A DNA stretch of 64,000 nt from DATLFA01 sp039915945 (GCA_039915945.1 JBDSMH010000101.1:62001-126000); one strand, 5' to 3'; counted from the first letter of the stretch, positions 7,156 to 15,934 are shown. The notes: generated by a model not told the origin, from the letters alone. Program-made: numbers and translations.

Positions 7156-8952
7156 ATGCACGACGACGCGGCCCTCGCTCGCTACGCCCGGGCCCTCTCG
7201 GCCGCCGCGGCGTCGAGCGCACTGTCCGTGATCGACACACTGGCGACGATCACCGCCATGTTGGCGAGGCGCGACGGTCTGGACGTCGTCTTCGACGACG
7301 AGCGGGCCGTGGCGCGCGACGCGACGGCGTTGCCCGCCCTGCCCGATGGAGTAGCACCGGCGATCGTGTTGGCCACGGCGCGCGAAGCGCTGCTCGCCCC
7401 TGCCAGCCGCCGGCGCAACGGCGCCCACTACACGCCGTATCGAGTGGCCCGTCGGTTGTCCGCCATTGCGCTCGATCGATTGCCCTTCACCGCCCGCACG
7501 GCAATCTGCGATCCGGCTGTCGGCGGCGGGATCTTCCTCGTGGCGGTGGCCGACGAACTCGAAGCGCGCGGCCTCGGTCGCGCCGAGGCGGTCGAGTGTC
7601 TGTGGGGCGCCGACGTCGACCCGGTCTCGGTGGCGGTGGCACGCACGGCGCTGCGCTTGTGGGCCGGTGCTGCGCCTCAGCGCGATGAGCGCGGCATCGA
7701 CGGGCTCGACGAACGGGTCGCGGTCGGCGATCCGTTGCTCGGCGGCCGCGCCGTGTGGCCGGCACACGAAGGCGGCTTCGGACTCGTCATCGGCAACCCG
7801 CCGTTCTTGAACCAGTTGCAACGTGCGTCATCGAGAACGCGCACGGATGCGCAAACGCTCGTCGAACGATTTGGTGAAGCCGCGCGCGGCTATGTCGATT
7901 CGAGCGCGTTGTTCATGCTCACCGGCCTCGAACTGGTGCAGCCTGACGGTCTCGTACTTTTGATACAACCGCAATCGTGCCTGAGCGCACGCGACAGCGA
8001 GGGTGTGCGACGCGTCATCGACGCGCGGGCGACGGTCGAAGGACTGTGGTTCTCGCGCGATCGAGTCTTCGAGGCCAGCGTGCGGGTCTGCGCGCCAATA
8101 ATCCGCGCCGCGCGCCGAGATGTATGCGATGTGGCCCGCTGGGTCGACCGTGAGGTTGTACCCGCGCCGTCGCTATCGCGCGTCCGCGTTCGCGACGGCG
8201 AATCGAAATGGTCATCGCTAATCGACGATCTGCTCGGTATCCCGCCAGTGACGTTGGCCGAAGGGCAGGACCTTGCCGGTATCGGTTGTCGCGCGACGTC
8301 GGGCTTTCGTGACCAGTTCTACGGATTCGTCGATGCCACGCACGAGCGCGGCGACCGTCCCGACGCGGCCATGCGTCTCGTCACGGTGGGCATGATCGAT
8401 CCGCTGGGGCTCGGGTGGGGCACGCGCCCATCTCGATTCGCCCGCCGCGACTTCTGTGCGCCGGTGGTCGACCTCGACGAACTCGACGACCGCATGCGGG
8501 TGTGGGCCGACGCTCGCAACGGTCCGAAGCTGTTGGTGGCGACGCAGACGAAAGTGATCGAGGTCGCGGTCGACGAGCGCGGTGATTGCCTGCCGTTGAC
8601 ACCGGTGATCGAGCTGCGTCCGCCCGACGGATCGCTCTGGCGATTGGCGGCCGCGCTGACCAACCCGGTCGCGACCGCGGTGGCCTGTCGCCTCGGCGCC
8701 GGTAGCGCGCTGGCGATCGACGCGATCAAGCTCTCGGCGCGCCAATTGCTCAGCTTGCCGGTGCCCCTCGATGACGAACTCTGGGCCCGCGGCGCCGAGT
8801 TGGCCGAGGCGGCGGCGGTGGCGACCGCGACAGGTAGCGGCGACCGCGTCGCGCTGCTGCGCGAGTTGGGCGCGACGATGTGCGGCGCCTACCTCCAGCC
8901 GGTTGAGCCGCTGACCGGCTGGTGGCTGGCCCGCCTGCCGAAAGTGTCTTGA
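7156..8952 (+). CDS. N6-adenine DNA methyltransferase-like protein, apparently solitary
   Basis: A 598-residue protein with a gamma-class amino-methyltransferase core. HYTPYRVARRLS near residue 95 and ICDPAVGGGIFLVAVADEL near residue 117 give motif I (SAM binding, usually DPACGSG); LVIGNPPFLNQL near residue 214 gives motif IV (NPPF), the catalytic loop of N6-adenine methylases such as Eco57I and BREX-type enzymes. About 370 residues follow, with a likely target-recognition part. No endonuclease, specificity subunit or BREX/DISARM gene is adjacent, so it is either a solitary epigenetic methylase or a decayed R-M remnant. It ends 30 bases before the SAM riboswitch of the methionine operon, though the frames and roles look independent. 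Confidence 0.8.
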   Translation: MHDDAALARYARALSAAAASSALSVIDTLATITAMLARRDGLDVVFDDERAVARDATALPALPDGVAPAIVLATAREALLAPASRRRNGAHYTPYRVARRLSAIALDRLPFTARTAICDPAVGGGIFLVAVADELEARGLGRAEAVECLWGADVDPVSVAVARTALRLWAGAAPQRDERGIDGLDERVAVGDPLLGGRAVWPAHEGGFGLVIGNPPFLNQLQRASSRTRTDAQTLVERFGEAARGYVDSSALFMLTGLELVQPDGLVLLIQPQSCLSARDSEGVRRVIDARATVEGLWFSRDRVFEASVRVCAPIIRAARRDVCDVARWVDREVVPAPSLSRVRVRDGESKWSSLIDDLLGIPPVTLAEGQDLAGIGCRATSGFRDQFYGFVDATHERGDRPDAAMRLVTVGMIDPLGLGWGTRPSRFARRDFCAPVVDLDELDDRMRVWADARNGPKLLVATQTKVIEVAVDERGDCLPLTPVIELRPPDGSLWRLAAALTNPVATAVACRLGAGSALAIDAIKLSARQLLSLPVPLDDELWARGAELAEAAAVATATGSGDRVALLRELGATMCGAYLQPVEPLTGWWLARLPKVS

Positions 8953-8970
8953 CTCGCCCGCTGTCGCAGT

Positions 8971-9110
8971 GTTGAGTGGTGGCTACATCACGAGCGGCCT
9001 CGACGCGTGCTTGCACGCCGCCGAGGTCCGGCAACCTGGGACGGACAGCCAAGGTGCCAGCCCGCTTCGGCGGGGATGTGGGCCCTCTCCCGAGGGTCAA
9101 CAAGTGTCCG
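8971..9110 (+). promoter_or_regulatory. SAM riboswitch (SAM-I/SAM-IV clan) ahead of metX
   Basis: Conserved pieces of the S-box clan appear in order: P1 5' strand CTACATC (8983-8989), ACGAGCGG, a stem CCTCG...CGAGG enclosing a GCGTGC/GCACGC hairpin, then CCGGCAACC (9029-9037), AAGGTGCCA (9051-9059), a CCCGC-TTCG-GCGGG hairpin, and P1 3' strand GATGTGG (9075-9081). The actinobacterial SAM-IV and SAM-I/IV variants have this layout and control metX/metY. Directly after P1, CCTCTCCCG (9084-9092) can pair with the metX ribosome site CGGGAGGAGG (9172-9181), so control is probably at translation. Subtype is not settled. Confidence 0.85.
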
Positions 9111-9185
9111 CGGCGTCCTCGCCGTCGGCCGCCTGGCTCGTACGCTCATCCGTCCACCGGGGTTGTTTCACCGGGAGGAGGCGCA

Positions 9186-10412
9186 ATGGCTACCGAAGGA
9201 CGATCGACACCCGATCGTTCGCTCGGCGCGGTCCCGCGTCAGTTCCCGGTCGACGTGCCGGCCAGCGGGGCGTGGCGTCCCGGCTTGTCGGCGGGGCGGC
9301 GGCAGTTCTTCGAGTTCGCCCACGAGCATCCGTTCGCCCTCGAGGGGGGCGGTTCGCTGCGGTCGGTCACCGTCGCCTTCGAGACGTGGGGTGAACTCGA
9401 CGCATCGGCGTCCAACGCCGTCCTCGTGTGTCACGCGCTGACCGGTGACTCCCATGCCGCGGGCGCGTCGGGCCCCGGCCACCCCACCGCGGGTTGGTGG
9501 GAGGACCTCATCGGCCCGGGCCGGCCGCTCGACACCGATCGCCACTTCGTGGTGTGCGCCAACGTGCTCGGCGGTTGCCAAGGCACCACAGGTCCGGCAT
9601 CGATCGACCCGGTGACTGCCCGTCCGTACGCGTCGACGTTCCCCGTCGTCACGATCCGCGACATGGTCCGCGCGCAGGCGCGACTCGCCGACCACCTCGG
9701 CGTCGGCCGGTGGCTCTCGGTGATCGGCGGATCGATGGGTGGCATGCAAGTCATCGAGTGGGCGGTCATGTTCCCGCATCGTGTGCGGTCGATCGTCCCG
9801 CTCGCGAGTTGCGCGGCCGCGAGTGCATGGCAGATCGGATGGAGCGCGGTCGGTCGCACCGCGCTCGCGCTCGACCCGAAGTGGCGCAGGGGCGAGTACT
9901 ACGACGCGGCCGACGGCGACGGTCCGCACGCGGGCCTCGCGGTTGCGCGCGCGATCGCACAGATCACCTATCGCAGCGACGATGTCTTCCAAGCGCGATT
10001 CGATCGCGATCGCATCGACAATATCGACGCGTTCGCGATGTGGGACCGCTTCCAGGTCGAGGGTTATCTCGACTATCACGGGCTCAAACTCGCCCGCCGC
10101 TTCGACGCCAACTCGTATCTGTTGTTGAACAAGGCGATGGACTTGCACGACATCGGCCGCGGCCGCTCCGGCATTGCCAACGCCGCGCGCCGCATCGTTG
10201 CGCCGTCGTTGAGTGTGTCGGTCTCGAGTGACACCTTGTATCACCCGCATCTCCAACGCGAGTTTCACGAACTGCTCGTCGCGCAGGGCACACCGAGCGA
10301 CTATCACGTCATCGAAAGTCCCCACGGCCACGACGGGTTCTTGATCGAGTTCGATCGCCTGGCGCCGATCATCGCCGACTTCTTGAAGAGGATTGAGAAA
10401 ACCGATGTCTGA
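9186..10412 (+). CDS. metX: Homoserine O-acetyltransferase
   Basis: MetX activates L-homoserine with acetyl-CoA, the first committed step of methionine synthesis by direct sulfhydrylation. The 408-residue alpha/beta-hydrolase fold protein has LVCHALTGDSHAAG, the nucleophile elbow VIGGSMGGMQVIEW (Ser in GGSMGG), SDTLYHP for the Asp and SPHGHDGFLIEF for the His. The ATG at 9186 follows a strong GGGAGGAGG site, which the upstream riboswitch can mask. It overlaps the next gene by eight bases, implying translational coupling. Acyl donor specificity (acetyl or succinyl) cannot be fixed from sequence alone. Confidence 0.95.
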   Translation: MATEGRSTPDRSLGAVPRQFPVDVPASGAWRPGLSAGRRQFFEFAHEHPFALEGGGSLRSVTVAFETWGELDASASNAVLVCHALTGDSHAAGASGPGHPTAGWWEDLIGPGRPLDTDRHFVVCANVLGGCQGTTGPASIDPVTARPYASTFPVVTIRDMVRAQARLADHLGVGRWLSVIGGSMGGMQVIEWAVMFPHRVRSIVPLASCAAASAWQIGWSAVGRTALALDPKWRRGEYYDAADGDGPHAGLAVARAIAQITYRSDDVFQARFDRDRIDNIDAFAMWDRFQVEGYLDYHGLKLARRFDANSYLLLNKAMDLHDIGRGRSGIANAARRIVAPSLSVSVSSDTLYHPHLQREFHELLVAQGTPSDYHVIESPHGHDGFLIEFDRLAPIIADFLKRIEKTDV

Positions 10413-11580
10413 ACTACATCCCGAGACGCGTGCGATTCGAGCCGGCCGCGCCGACAACGAAACCGCGCTCGCGCCCATCCTCTGGGCGACGACCACGTTC
10501 GTGACGCCCACCGTCGCCGAGGGCCGGCGCATGGCCACCATCACCGGCGCAAACCGCTTCTACTCGCGCTACGGCAACCCCACGGTGCGTGGCTTCGAAG
10601 AAGCGATCGCCAGCTTGGAACACGCCGAAGATGCACGCGCATTCGCGTCGGGCATGGGCGCCATCAGCGCAGTCATCTTGGGGCTTTGTTCCAAAGGCGA
10701 TCACATCGTCGCCCAGAAGCAGCTCTACGCGGGCACGCAGTTGCTACTGCTCGGTGCCTGCCCTCGGTTCGGCATCGACGTCACGTTCGTCGACGGAACC
10801 GAGCCCGGCGCGTTCGCCGCCGCCGTGCGCCCGGGCAAGACGCAGTTGGTGTTCGCCGAGACGCCGGCTAACCCCAAGCTGGCCATCGTCGATCTCGAAG
10901 AGCTCGGTGCGATCAAGGGACCGATGACCGTCGTCGATTCGACGTTCGCCACGCCGCTCGTACAGCGGCCGTTGCTCCACGGTGTCGACCTCGTGTTGCA
11001 TTCCGCGACAAAGGCCATCGCCGGCCACAACGACGCGACACTGGGTGTCGTCGCGGGCAGCTCCGATTTGTTGCAGTGGTTGTGGGGCTTCGCGGTGCTG
11101 CAAGGCGCGAACGCGTCACCGTTCGACGCGATGAACGGACTGCGCGGGTTGCGCACGCTCGGTGTGCGGTTGCGTCGTCAGACCGAGCTCGCGCAGCGCC
11201 TCGCGGACGTGCTCGAAGGCCATCCGCAAGTCGACAGCGTGAGCTATCCCGGTCTCGCGTCGCATCCGCAATACGACTTGGCCAAGCGTCAGATGGAGCT
11301 CAGCGGCGGCCTCGTGACGTTCGACGTGCGCGGCGGACTCGATGCCGGCGTGCGCTTTGTCGAGTCGCTCGAGATTGCCCAGCTCGCTACCTCACTGGGT
11401 GGACCCGAGACGTTGGTGACGCATCCCGCGTCGACCACGCACGTCGGTCTGGAGCCCGAAGAGCTCGCCGACGCGGGCATCACGCCCGGCACCGTTCGCG
11501 TGTCGTGCGGGCTCGAACACCCCGATGACATCATCGACGATTTTGTCCAGGCGTTGGCGGTCGCGGCAGGCGCGAGCTGA
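10405..11580 (+). CDS. PLP-dependent O-acyl-homoserine sulfhydrylase (MetY/MetZ type)
   Basis: A Cys/Met-metabolism PLP enzyme of 391 residues. FYSRYGNPTVRGFEEAIASLE, ASGMGAISAVI, the cofactor pocket FAETPANPKLAIVD, VVDSTFATPLVQRP and the Schiff-base lysine in LHSATKAIAGHND are all present, as is the C-terminal VRVSCGLEHPDDIIDD. With metX directly upstream it most likely adds sulfide to O-acetylhomoserine to give homocysteine. The length and the SATKAIAGHND version fit MetZ-like members better than long MetY, so cystathionine gamma-lyase/synthase activity is an alternative. The Nei gene starts at the base after its stop. Confidence 0.9.
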   Translation: MSELHPETRAIRAGRADNETALAPILWATTTFVTPTVAEGRRMATITGANRFYSRYGNPTVRGFEEAIASLEHAEDARAFASGMGAISAVILGLCSKGDHIVAQKQLYAGTQLLLLGACPRFGIDVTFVDGTEPGAFAAAVRPGKTQLVFAETPANPKLAIVDLEELGAIKGPMTVVDSTFATPLVQRPLLHGVDLVLHSATKAIAGHNDATLGVVAGSSDLLQWLWGFAVLQGANASPFDAMNGLRGLRTLGVRLRRQTELAQRLADVLEGHPQVDSVSYPGLASHPQYDLAKRQMELSGGLVTFDVRGGLDAGVRFVESLEIAQLATSLGGPETLVTHPASTTHVGLEPEELADAGITPGTVRVSCGLEHPDDIIDDFVQALAVAAGAS

Positions 11581-12366
11581 GTGCCCGAGATCCTCGAAGT
11601 CGAGTCGTATCGTCGTCACGCCGAGGCGGTGATCGGGCTGCGCGTCATCGACGTCGACGCGCCGGACGCGTGGTATCTCAAAGGCGGTCTCACGGCCACC
11701 GTGTTGCACGATGCCGTCGTGGGTCGGGCGTTTGTCGCGGCGCGCCGCGTGGGCAAGTTGATGCTGCTCGATACCGATGGTGATGGGCCGACGGTCGGCG
11801 TGCGCTTTGGCATGACGGGCCGCCTCATCGTCGACGGCCGCGCCGCCATCGATCGTCTCGAATACGGCAGCTCGCGGCTCGAAGTGTCATGGCAACGGGT
11901 GCAGTTTCGCTTCGCGGGGGAGCGGGCGATGGCGGTCATCGACCCTCGCCGGCTCGGTGGCGTCGAGCTCGATCCTGATGAGGCCGCGCTCGGGCCCGAC
12001 GCGCTGTCACTGACGAAGGCGAAGTTCATGGCGGCCATGGCCGGCGCGCATGGTCCGATCAAGGCGCGGCTCATGGACCAGGGCCGGCTCGCCGGTCTCG
12101 GCAATCTGCTCACCGACGAGGCGCTCTGGCGAGCCCGCATCGACCCTGCGCGCGATGCATCCGAACTCGACGCAGGGGAGTACGCCGCGCTGCTCCGTTC
12201 GATTCGCCAGACGGTGCGAGTGCTGGGTGAGCGCGGCGGTTCGCATACGGGCGACCTCCAACCGGCGAGGGCACGCGGTACGTCGTGCCCCCGGTGCGGC
12301 GGTCCGCTCGAGCGGCGCACGATCGGGGGCCGCACCACGTTCAGTTGCCCCCGCTGCCAGCGGTGA
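11581..12366 (+). CDS. Fpg/Nei-family DNA glycosylase
   Basis: A 261-residue bifunctional base-excision glycosylase of the formamidopyrimidine/endonuclease VIII family. The N-terminus PEILEVESYRRHAE supplies the catalytic Pro and Glu, RRVGKLMLLD the conserved Lys, RLMDQGRLAGLGNLLTDEAL the helix-two-turn-helix DNA-binding segment, and CPRCGG...CPRCQ at the C-terminus a four-cysteine zinc finger. The product should remove oxidised bases and nick the strand. The GTG start abuts the stop of the sulfhydrylase gene, so it is transcribed with the methionine genes; a functional link is not evident. Confidence 0.9.
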   Translation: MPEILEVESYRRHAEAVIGLRVIDVDAPDAWYLKGGLTATVLHDAVVGRAFVAARRVGKLMLLDTDGDGPTVGVRFGMTGRLIVDGRAAIDRLEYGSSRLEVSWQRVQFRFAGERAMAVIDPRRLGGVELDPDEAALGPDALSLTKAKFMAAMAGAHGPIKARLMDQGRLAGLGNLLTDEALWRARIDPARDASELDAGEYAALLRSIRQTVRVLGERGGSHTGDLQPARARGTSCPRCGGPLERRTIGGRTTFSCPRCQR

Positions 12367-12447
12367 CGGGACGAACGTCTCGGCGCGCTGCCCCCGGATC
12401 GGCAAAATCGGCGACTACCATCTATCGGTCAGTCAGATGAGGATCCT

Positions 12448-13344
12448 GTGAGTCGGCGGCCGTCACAATCGAAGACACGAGCGCGGGCAGGGTTCGCCTT
12501 CGCTCTGGTGGTGCTCGCCTGTTTCTTCGCGGCCCCTGCGTTCGCCCAGGTGGTCAATCCGCCGCCGCCGCCGCCGATCGACGTGCTGCCGTCGTCCACG
12601 ACGAGGCCTGCGACCACCACGACGCTGGCGCCGACGACGACCGAGCCGCCGGCCACTACCGAAGAAACGACCACCACGGTGCGCCGCACCACGATTACGA
12701 CGACGAGGGCTGCCGCAACGACGGTCCCCACTACCGTCGCTCCGCAGTTGGTGGTGGCGTCGAGCACGACGATCTTGCGTGCGCCGAGCGCGGTCGTGAG
12801 TGCGCCGACGACAACCATCGACAAAGTGATCAACTCGTCGGCCGGTTCCAAGGTGCGATCGGCGGTGCGTTCCCTCGAGATCATCGCGGGCGCGACGGCA
12901 GTGCTCACGTTGCTGTATTGGTGGAACACGCGTCCGCGCCGTCGGGTGAAGGTCGCCGAACGCAAAGCCCAGCAGCGCGAAGCGTTGACGCAAGAGGCGC
13001 GCGAGATCTATGCGACGGCCGTTGCCGGTACGTCGGTGTTCGCCGATGCCGACGCGCCGACGGGCGAGTTGGTTGTCGCCAACGGCAGTCGTGGTGATGC
13101 GCCGTCGCGCGACGATCTGCCGCTCGCCGCCCGTTTGCCGCGCGCCATGTCGGGCACGGGTGCCGTCGCGCAGTCGCCGGCCGAGTTGACCGAGGGCGTT
13201 CCATTCGTTGCCGCCGAGCCGACCAAAGGCAGCGTCGAAGCTGCGCCGCGGCGGCCCAATCCTCGCCCCGCACCACGACGCAACCGGGCGATGCGCAGTC
13301 GACAGTCACCGACCGGTGATGCGATCGTCAAGGATGACGGTTGA
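12448..13344 (+). CDS. Secreted/membrane protein with Thr/Pro-rich extracellular segment
   Basis: A 298-residue protein. A signal peptide (residues 1-33, ending PAFAQ) is followed by a PPPPPP run, a long T-rich region (about 50-115) and a hydrophobic helix GATAVLTLLYWW near residue 150. After RPRRR comes a charged cytoplasmic part ending in an Arg/Pro-rich tail. The layout implies an anchored envelope protein with an extended, perhaps glycosylated, stalk. No enzyme domain is seen. GAGGATCC precedes the GTG start. It may form an operon with the 73-residue protein and the Pro-rich protein that follow. Confidence 0.75.
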   Translation: MSRRPSQSKTRARAGFAFALVVLACFFAAPAFAQVVNPPPPPPIDVLPSSTTRPATTTTLAPTTTEPPATTEETTTTVRRTTITTTRAAATTVPTTVAPQLVVASSTTILRAPSAVVSAPTTTIDKVINSSAGSKVRSAVRSLEIIAGATAVLTLLYWWNTRPRRRVKVAERKAQQREALTQEAREIYATAVAGTSVFADADAPTGELVVANGSRGDAPSRDDLPLAARLPRAMSGTGAVAQSPAELTEGVPFVAAEPTKGSVEAAPRRPNPRPAPRRNRAMRSRQSPTGDAIVKDDG

Positions 13345-13371
13345 CGGAACTCGGTCACGAGAGGATGAACG

Positions 13372-13593
13372 ATGGCTGATTCACTCGATCTCGAGGCGTT
13401 CATCGATCGGTTCCGGCGTCGCGCCGACGCGGTGAAGAGTCGTCCGCTGCCGCCGGTCGCCGGTGAAGAGCGAGCGCATTTCATCCATCAAGCGCAACTC
13501 GACTTTCAGGATTTCGCGATCATCGCGGACGCCGAAGCGACGCTCGACAACGGCGTGCTCTTGTTGCGGGTTGACTTGCGACCCAAGAGTTGA
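13372..13593 (+). CDS. Hypothetical small protein (73 residues)
   Basis: Starts MADSLDLEAFIDRFRRRADAV and ends VLLLRVDLRPKS; a helical N-terminus and a strand-rich C-terminus (FQDFAIIADAEATLDNGV). I do not recognise a family. The ATG has AGAGGATG upstream, and it lies 27 bases after the secreted protein gene in the same direction. Its position and codon bias support it as a real gene. Confidence 0.6.
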   Translation: MADSLDLEAFIDRFRRRADAVKSRPLPPVAGEERAHFIHQAQLDFQDFAIIADAEATLDNGVLLLRVDLRPKS

Positions 13594-13680
13594 CGACGCG
13601 CCGTAAATAGCACTGCGTGTCGGCCGATCACGTAAAGTGAACGAAAGCTCCCTGAGCCCCGACTGGGAGGTCGATTCTTC

Positions 13681-15360
13681 ATGCCTACTGACGATCCGGA
13701 CGTTGACAAGGGTGTAGACGACCCCTTTGGTCCGTCGCCGTTTCGCGCAAATCCGTTGATCGATGCGCCCGCGTCTGCCGCGCCTCCGCCGCCTCCGCCA
13801 CCACCGCCGCCCCCTCCACCTCCACCGCCTCCTCCCGCAGTCGCGCCGCCGCCGGTCTTCAGCGTGCCATCTCCGTCGGCGTTCGATCCTCCGGCAGGGC
13901 CGCCGGCGTTCAACGCGCCGCCGCCTCCTCCTCCTCCGTCGGCGCCCGCGCCCGCGCCGCCGATGTTCAACGCGCCACCACCTCCGGCGCCCGCGCCTGC
14001 GCCCCCCGTGTTCAGCGCGCCGCCGCCTCCGGCGTTCGATCCTCCTGCGCCTCCGGTATTCAGCCCACCTCCTCCCGTCGCCCCGTCGGCGCCGGTCTTC
14101 AATGCGCCCCCTACCGCGCCAGCACCGCCCGCGCCGGTCTTCAGCGTGCCGCCCGCGCCGCCTGCCGCACCCGCACCGGTGTTCAGCGCGCCGCCGCCTC
14201 CCGGCCCGAGCCTGAGTGCGCCGCCTCCACCGCCGCCCCCTGCGCCTGTGTTCGATCTGCCCGCTCCGTTGGATTCGGGCCCCGATAGTTGGAGCGCACC
14301 GGTCGCGCACGAGCCCGAGGGACTCGGGTTCGAACGGGCCGAGCCACCGTCGATGGGAACGATGCCCATGCCCGCGCCTGCGCCCCCGTCGAGCGGTCAC
14401 GACTGGCAAACGCCGATGCCGCCGTCGGTGCCGGCAACGCCCACCATGACCGCCCCGTTGCCGAATCCGGCACCACCCATGGCCAACGTCGCGCTCGCGT
14501 CGCTGCCAGAGTCGTCACCGGTTCCCGACACGCCGCCGTCGTTCGGGGCGCCTGCCGCGCCGCCAGCACCTCCGACGTTCGACTCGCCCGCGCGACCGAC
14601 GTTCGACGCACCACCGCCGCCCCCGGCGGTGTTCGATGCGCCTCCGGCGCCCACCTTCGACGCACCGGCACCGGCGTCGTTCGAAGCGCTACCGCAGTCG
14701 TCGTTCGACCCGCCAGCCGCGCCGCCGATCTTCGCTGCCCCACCGCAGTCGTCGTTCGACCCGCCACCGGCGTTCGACCCGCCTCCACCGGCACCCGTGT
14801 TCGACCCGCCGCCGGCACCGCCGTCGTTCGATGCCCCTCCCGCACCGCCGGTCTTCACCGTGCCACCGGCGCCTCCCGTTGCGCCTGTGGCTGCTATGCC
14901 TCCTCCTCCGCCCCCCGCGGCTGGGGCCGCGCCGCCTCCACCGCCGCCTGCCGCAGTGTCAACAGGGCCGGCGGATCCCCACGGGCTCGTGCAGCACGTC
15001 GCCGCGCTCGGCATGTTCTCGAGGCGATCGGGCAAGGCCGCGATCTTGTTGATCGCCAGCCATCTCGAGCCCGGTGAGCAGGTCGAGGTGTTGGTGTCGG
15101 GCCGCTTCCGTGGCGAAGACGGCGCGGCCGCAGTGACCCAGGCGCGGGTCATCATGGCCAATGATCGTGAGTGGAAGCCCGATCTTTTGAGCATCTCGTT
15201 CACGCCCGGCCTCGCGGTGCAGGGTTGGCAAGATGACAAGACGGCCTCGCTCGTGTTCCAACACGACGGCACCGCGAGCACGATCGACCAGATCGGCGAA
15301 CGTGAGATGGCCCAGCGCATGGCGGCAGTCGTGCGGTCAAAGGCGGCCGGCGCGGGGTAG
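13681..15360 (+). CDS. Large Pro/Ala-rich protein with a small globular C-terminal domain
   Basis: A 559-residue protein. Residues about 30-430 are low-complexity Pro/Ala/Phe sequence in which short units such as PPPPAPVFSAPP and SFDPPPAFDPP recur, preceded by a polyproline run. The last 130 residues (from GLVQHVAALGMFSRRSGKAA) form a compact domain with strands EQVEVLVSGRFRGEDG, AAVTQARVIMANDREW and LLSISFTPGLAVQGWQDD, which resembles bacterial PH-like domains. An extended linker plus PH-like domain would suit a membrane or cell-surface scaffold. The DNA repeats make length variation between strains likely. The start ATG has GGGAGG upstream. Confidence 0.75.
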   Translation: MPTDDPDVDKGVDDPFGPSPFRANPLIDAPASAAPPPPPPPPPPPPPPPPPPAVAPPPVFSVPSPSAFDPPAGPPAFNAPPPPPPPSAPAPAPPMFNAPPPPAPAPAPPVFSAPPPPAFDPPAPPVFSPPPPVAPSAPVFNAPPTAPAPPAPVFSVPPAPPAAPAPVFSAPPPPGPSLSAPPPPPPPAPVFDLPAPLDSGPDSWSAPVAHEPEGLGFERAEPPSMGTMPMPAPAPPSSGHDWQTPMPPSVPATPTMTAPLPNPAPPMANVALASLPESSPVPDTPPSFGAPAAPPAPPTFDSPARPTFDAPPPPPAVFDAPPAPTFDAPAPASFEALPQSSFDPPAAPPIFAAPPQSSFDPPPAFDPPPPAPVFDPPPAPPSFDAPPAPPVFTVPPAPPVAPVAAMPPPPPPAAGAAPPPPPPAAVSTGPADPHGLVQHVAALGMFSRRSGKAAILLIASHLEPGEQVEVLVSGRFRGEDGAAAVTQARVIMANDREWKPDLLSISFTPGLAVQGWQDDKTASLVFQHDGTASTIDQIGEREMAQRMAAVVRSKAAGAG

Positions 15361-15373
15361 ATCCAAAGATTGG

Positions 15374-15404
15374 TTGTCCTGGCGCGGGCTCGCATCGGTA
15401 TGAT
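15374..15404 (+). promoter_or_regulatory. Probable promoter of the tRNA-Gly gene
   Basis: TTGTCC (15374-15379) and TATGAT (15399-15404) are separated by 19 bases and lie 22 bases upstream of the tRNA, a fair housekeeping-sigma promoter. Confidence 0.55.
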
Positions 15405-15426
15405 GCGAAGCTGGCTAACCGGCCAT

Positions 15427-15502
15427 GCGGAAGTAGCTCAGTTGGTAGAGCATCACCTTGCCAAGGTGAGGGTCGCGGGTTCAAGTCCCGTCTTCCGCTC
15501 CA
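15427..15502 (+). tRNA. tRNA-Gly (anticodon GCC)
   Basis: A complete cloverleaf can be drawn: acceptor GCGGAAG with CTTCCGC, D arm GCTC...GAGC, anticodon stem TCACC/GGTGA around loop TTGCCAA (anticodon GCC), T arm GCGGG/CCCGT with loop TTCAAGT, discriminator T and encoded CCA. Its 3' half, from the anticodon loop to CCA (15458-15502), recurs four more times downstream as attachment-site copies, so this gene is the integration site of the island. It remains intact, as expected when each incoming element restores the tRNA 3' end. Confidence 0.97.
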
Positions 15503-15555
15503 AAAAGACCTGGTCAGAGCAGTTTGAGCAGGGCCTCGGGCGAAGCACCGGTGGG

Positions 15556-15581
15556 TTTCCAACATTCCTGCCAACACAACG
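15556..15581 (+). repeat. Copy R1 of the pre-att module (short)
   Basis: TTTCCAACATTCCTGCCAAC and the following ACAACG match the start of the 76-bp module seen before the att copies. Here it lies just after the tRNA, with no att copy following, and is cut after 26 bases; it probably marks an old element junction that has been rearranged. Confidence 0.6.
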
Positions 15582-15722
15582 GGCAGTGGCTGGTCGTTGG
15601 ATCGTGTATATCGCGGTCTTCGTGTTCCATGCCCCTGAAAAGCGCGTACGACGGCGCACACGCGACACGAAGATGAAAATTTCCGTGGCGATGACCGGGT
15701 CGATGATCTCCCACCCCGACCA

Positions 15723-15930
15723 TCACGGTGAACATTTGCGGCTGGATGTGAAATCTGGCGGTGCGCTTTGCGTGAGGTCGTTGCCCCGAGGCCGTAGGTT
15801 GCGACAGACCGATTGCGGGAAATCGCTGATGTTGTCGGTCACGATGACTTGCGCGCCGCATTGAAGTGCAGCGGCGACGACGTGGCGGTCGTCGGGATCG
15901 GGCAGCTCGATGGATCTCGATGAGGCTTTC
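15723..15930 (-). pseudogene. C-terminal fragment of a PIN-domain ribonuclease (toxin-type)
   Basis: In the frame starting near 15930 the translation reads ELPDPDDRHVVAAALQCGAQ followed by VIVTDNISDFPQS, the highly typical C-terminal half of VapC-like PIN proteins, where D-P-D-D-R-H and T-D-N carry acidic metal ligands. The N-terminal half is absent: the frame is joined directly to the end of the DUF3375 fragment. After DFPQS the sequence no longer looks like the family and stops at 15723. This is a remnant, not a working toxin. Confidence 0.68.
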
Positions 15931-15934
15931 GTGT

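Noticed and set aside
13681..15395. Gly/Ala-rich antisense ORFs resembling PE_PGRS-like proteins
   Set aside because: They are the reverse reading of the Pro/Ala-rich gene; codon bias and the C-terminal globular domain support the plus strand.
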